NCBI GenBank assembly: GCA_950075905.1
Contig: CATMVR010000330.1
Span: 1 to 6,100 of the forward strand
DNA: 6,100 bases
From: an uncultured Persicitalea sp.
Lineage (GTDB): Bacteria > Bacteroidota > Bacteroidia > Cytophagales > Spirosomataceae
Reading direction: 5' to 3'
The position numbers and the translations under genes were made by a program. This document shows positions 6,042-6,100 of this stretch, piece by piece (positions within the stretch are counted from its first letter, which is position 1; each line of letters starts with the position of its first letter). The notes under the pieces are model-generated. The model searched no databases. It was not told the DNA's origin and saw only the letters and a list, made by a program, of their open reading frames with translations.

Positions 6042-6100
6042 TTAAGCGGCTTTGCAGCCGAATTGATATAGTTCACGGATCTCTGGCTGATTTTTGTCCA
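6042..6100 (-). CDS. C-terminal end of an unidentified protein (truncated by window edge)
   Basis: The minus strand entering from the right edge has an open frame of about 18 codons ending in TAA at 6042-6044, reading DKNQPEIRELYQFGCKAA. The stop is followed by 47 bases and then the flavoprotein start, a spacing consistent with an operon. The residues look like an amphipathic C-terminal helix but are too few to name a family. They do not resemble the usual C-terminus of gluconate 2-dehydrogenase subunit 3, the common neighbour of such flavoproteins. A competing frame stays open across the same bases and on into the flavoprotein gene, so the assignment is tentative. Confidence 0.45.
   Translation of the reverse strand, partial: DKNQPEIRELYQFGCKAA

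Noticed and set aside
5855..6100. Minus-strand frame open from the right edge into the flavoprotein gene (contains 'NYINSAAKPLKFYR').
   Set aside because: It runs out of frame through the flavoprotein's conserved FAD-binding N-terminus and turns into an Arg/His-rich shadow there. The alternative frame stopping at 6042 leaves a normal operon gap.
1..6100. CRISPR array, tRNA/rRNA, insertion sequence or phage-defence operon.
   Set aside because: No regularly spaced repeats, no structural RNA signatures, no transposase or terminal inverted repeats and no defence-family motifs were seen; almost all bases are accounted for by the listed genes.

Overview
The window looks like a chromosomal segment of a Bacteroidota bacterium, most likely order Cytophagales (Spirosoma/Dyadobacter-like). 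The evidence is indirect: GC-rich third codon positions, AT-rich spacers without clear Shine-Dalgarno sequences, a TTTG/TAnnTTTG-type promoter, and a gene set (GT3-type glycogen synthase, cysteine-containing GMC oxidoreductase, GHL10 lipoprotein, DinB-fold protein) that fits that group. No mobile element, CRISPR array, tRNA or rRNA is visible.

Layout. Positions 1-397 (minus) hold the first 132 codons of a DinB-family protein that runs off the left edge. Only 29 bases upstream of it, 427-2010 (minus) encodes a GHL10/DUF187-family lipoprotein with a C-terminal FnIII-like domain; the two are probably co-transcribed. A 116-base spacer follows, then a 49-codon gene at 2127-2276 (minus) encoding a DUF2256 protein with four metal-ligand-like cysteines. 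It is easy to miss because longer open frames lie across it. A 90-base divergent spacer (2277-2366) carries a good promoter for the plus-strand gene and a weaker one for the minus-strand genes, and the two overlap. Positions 2367-4181 (plus) encode a eukaryote-type (GT3) glycogen synthase that retains the arginine-rich helix used for glucose-6-phosphate control in yeast and animals. It converges on a GMC/gluconate-dehydrogenase-type flavoprotein at 4264-5994 (minus), and two hairpin terminators are packed into the 82-base gap. The last 59 bases hold the probable C-terminus of another minus-strand gene just upstream of the flavoprotein.

Functionally this is a mosaic of short transcription units rather than one pathway: storage polysaccharide synthesis (GT3), cell-envelope glycan hydrolysis (GHL10), periplasmic or membrane-linked sugar/polyol oxidation (GMC), and two small proteins of unknown role. 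I found no convincing new multi-gene system. The points most worth following up are the hidden DUF2256 gene, the G6P-type arginine helix in a bacterial glycogen synthase, and the Fe-S-like cysteine triad in the flavoprotein.
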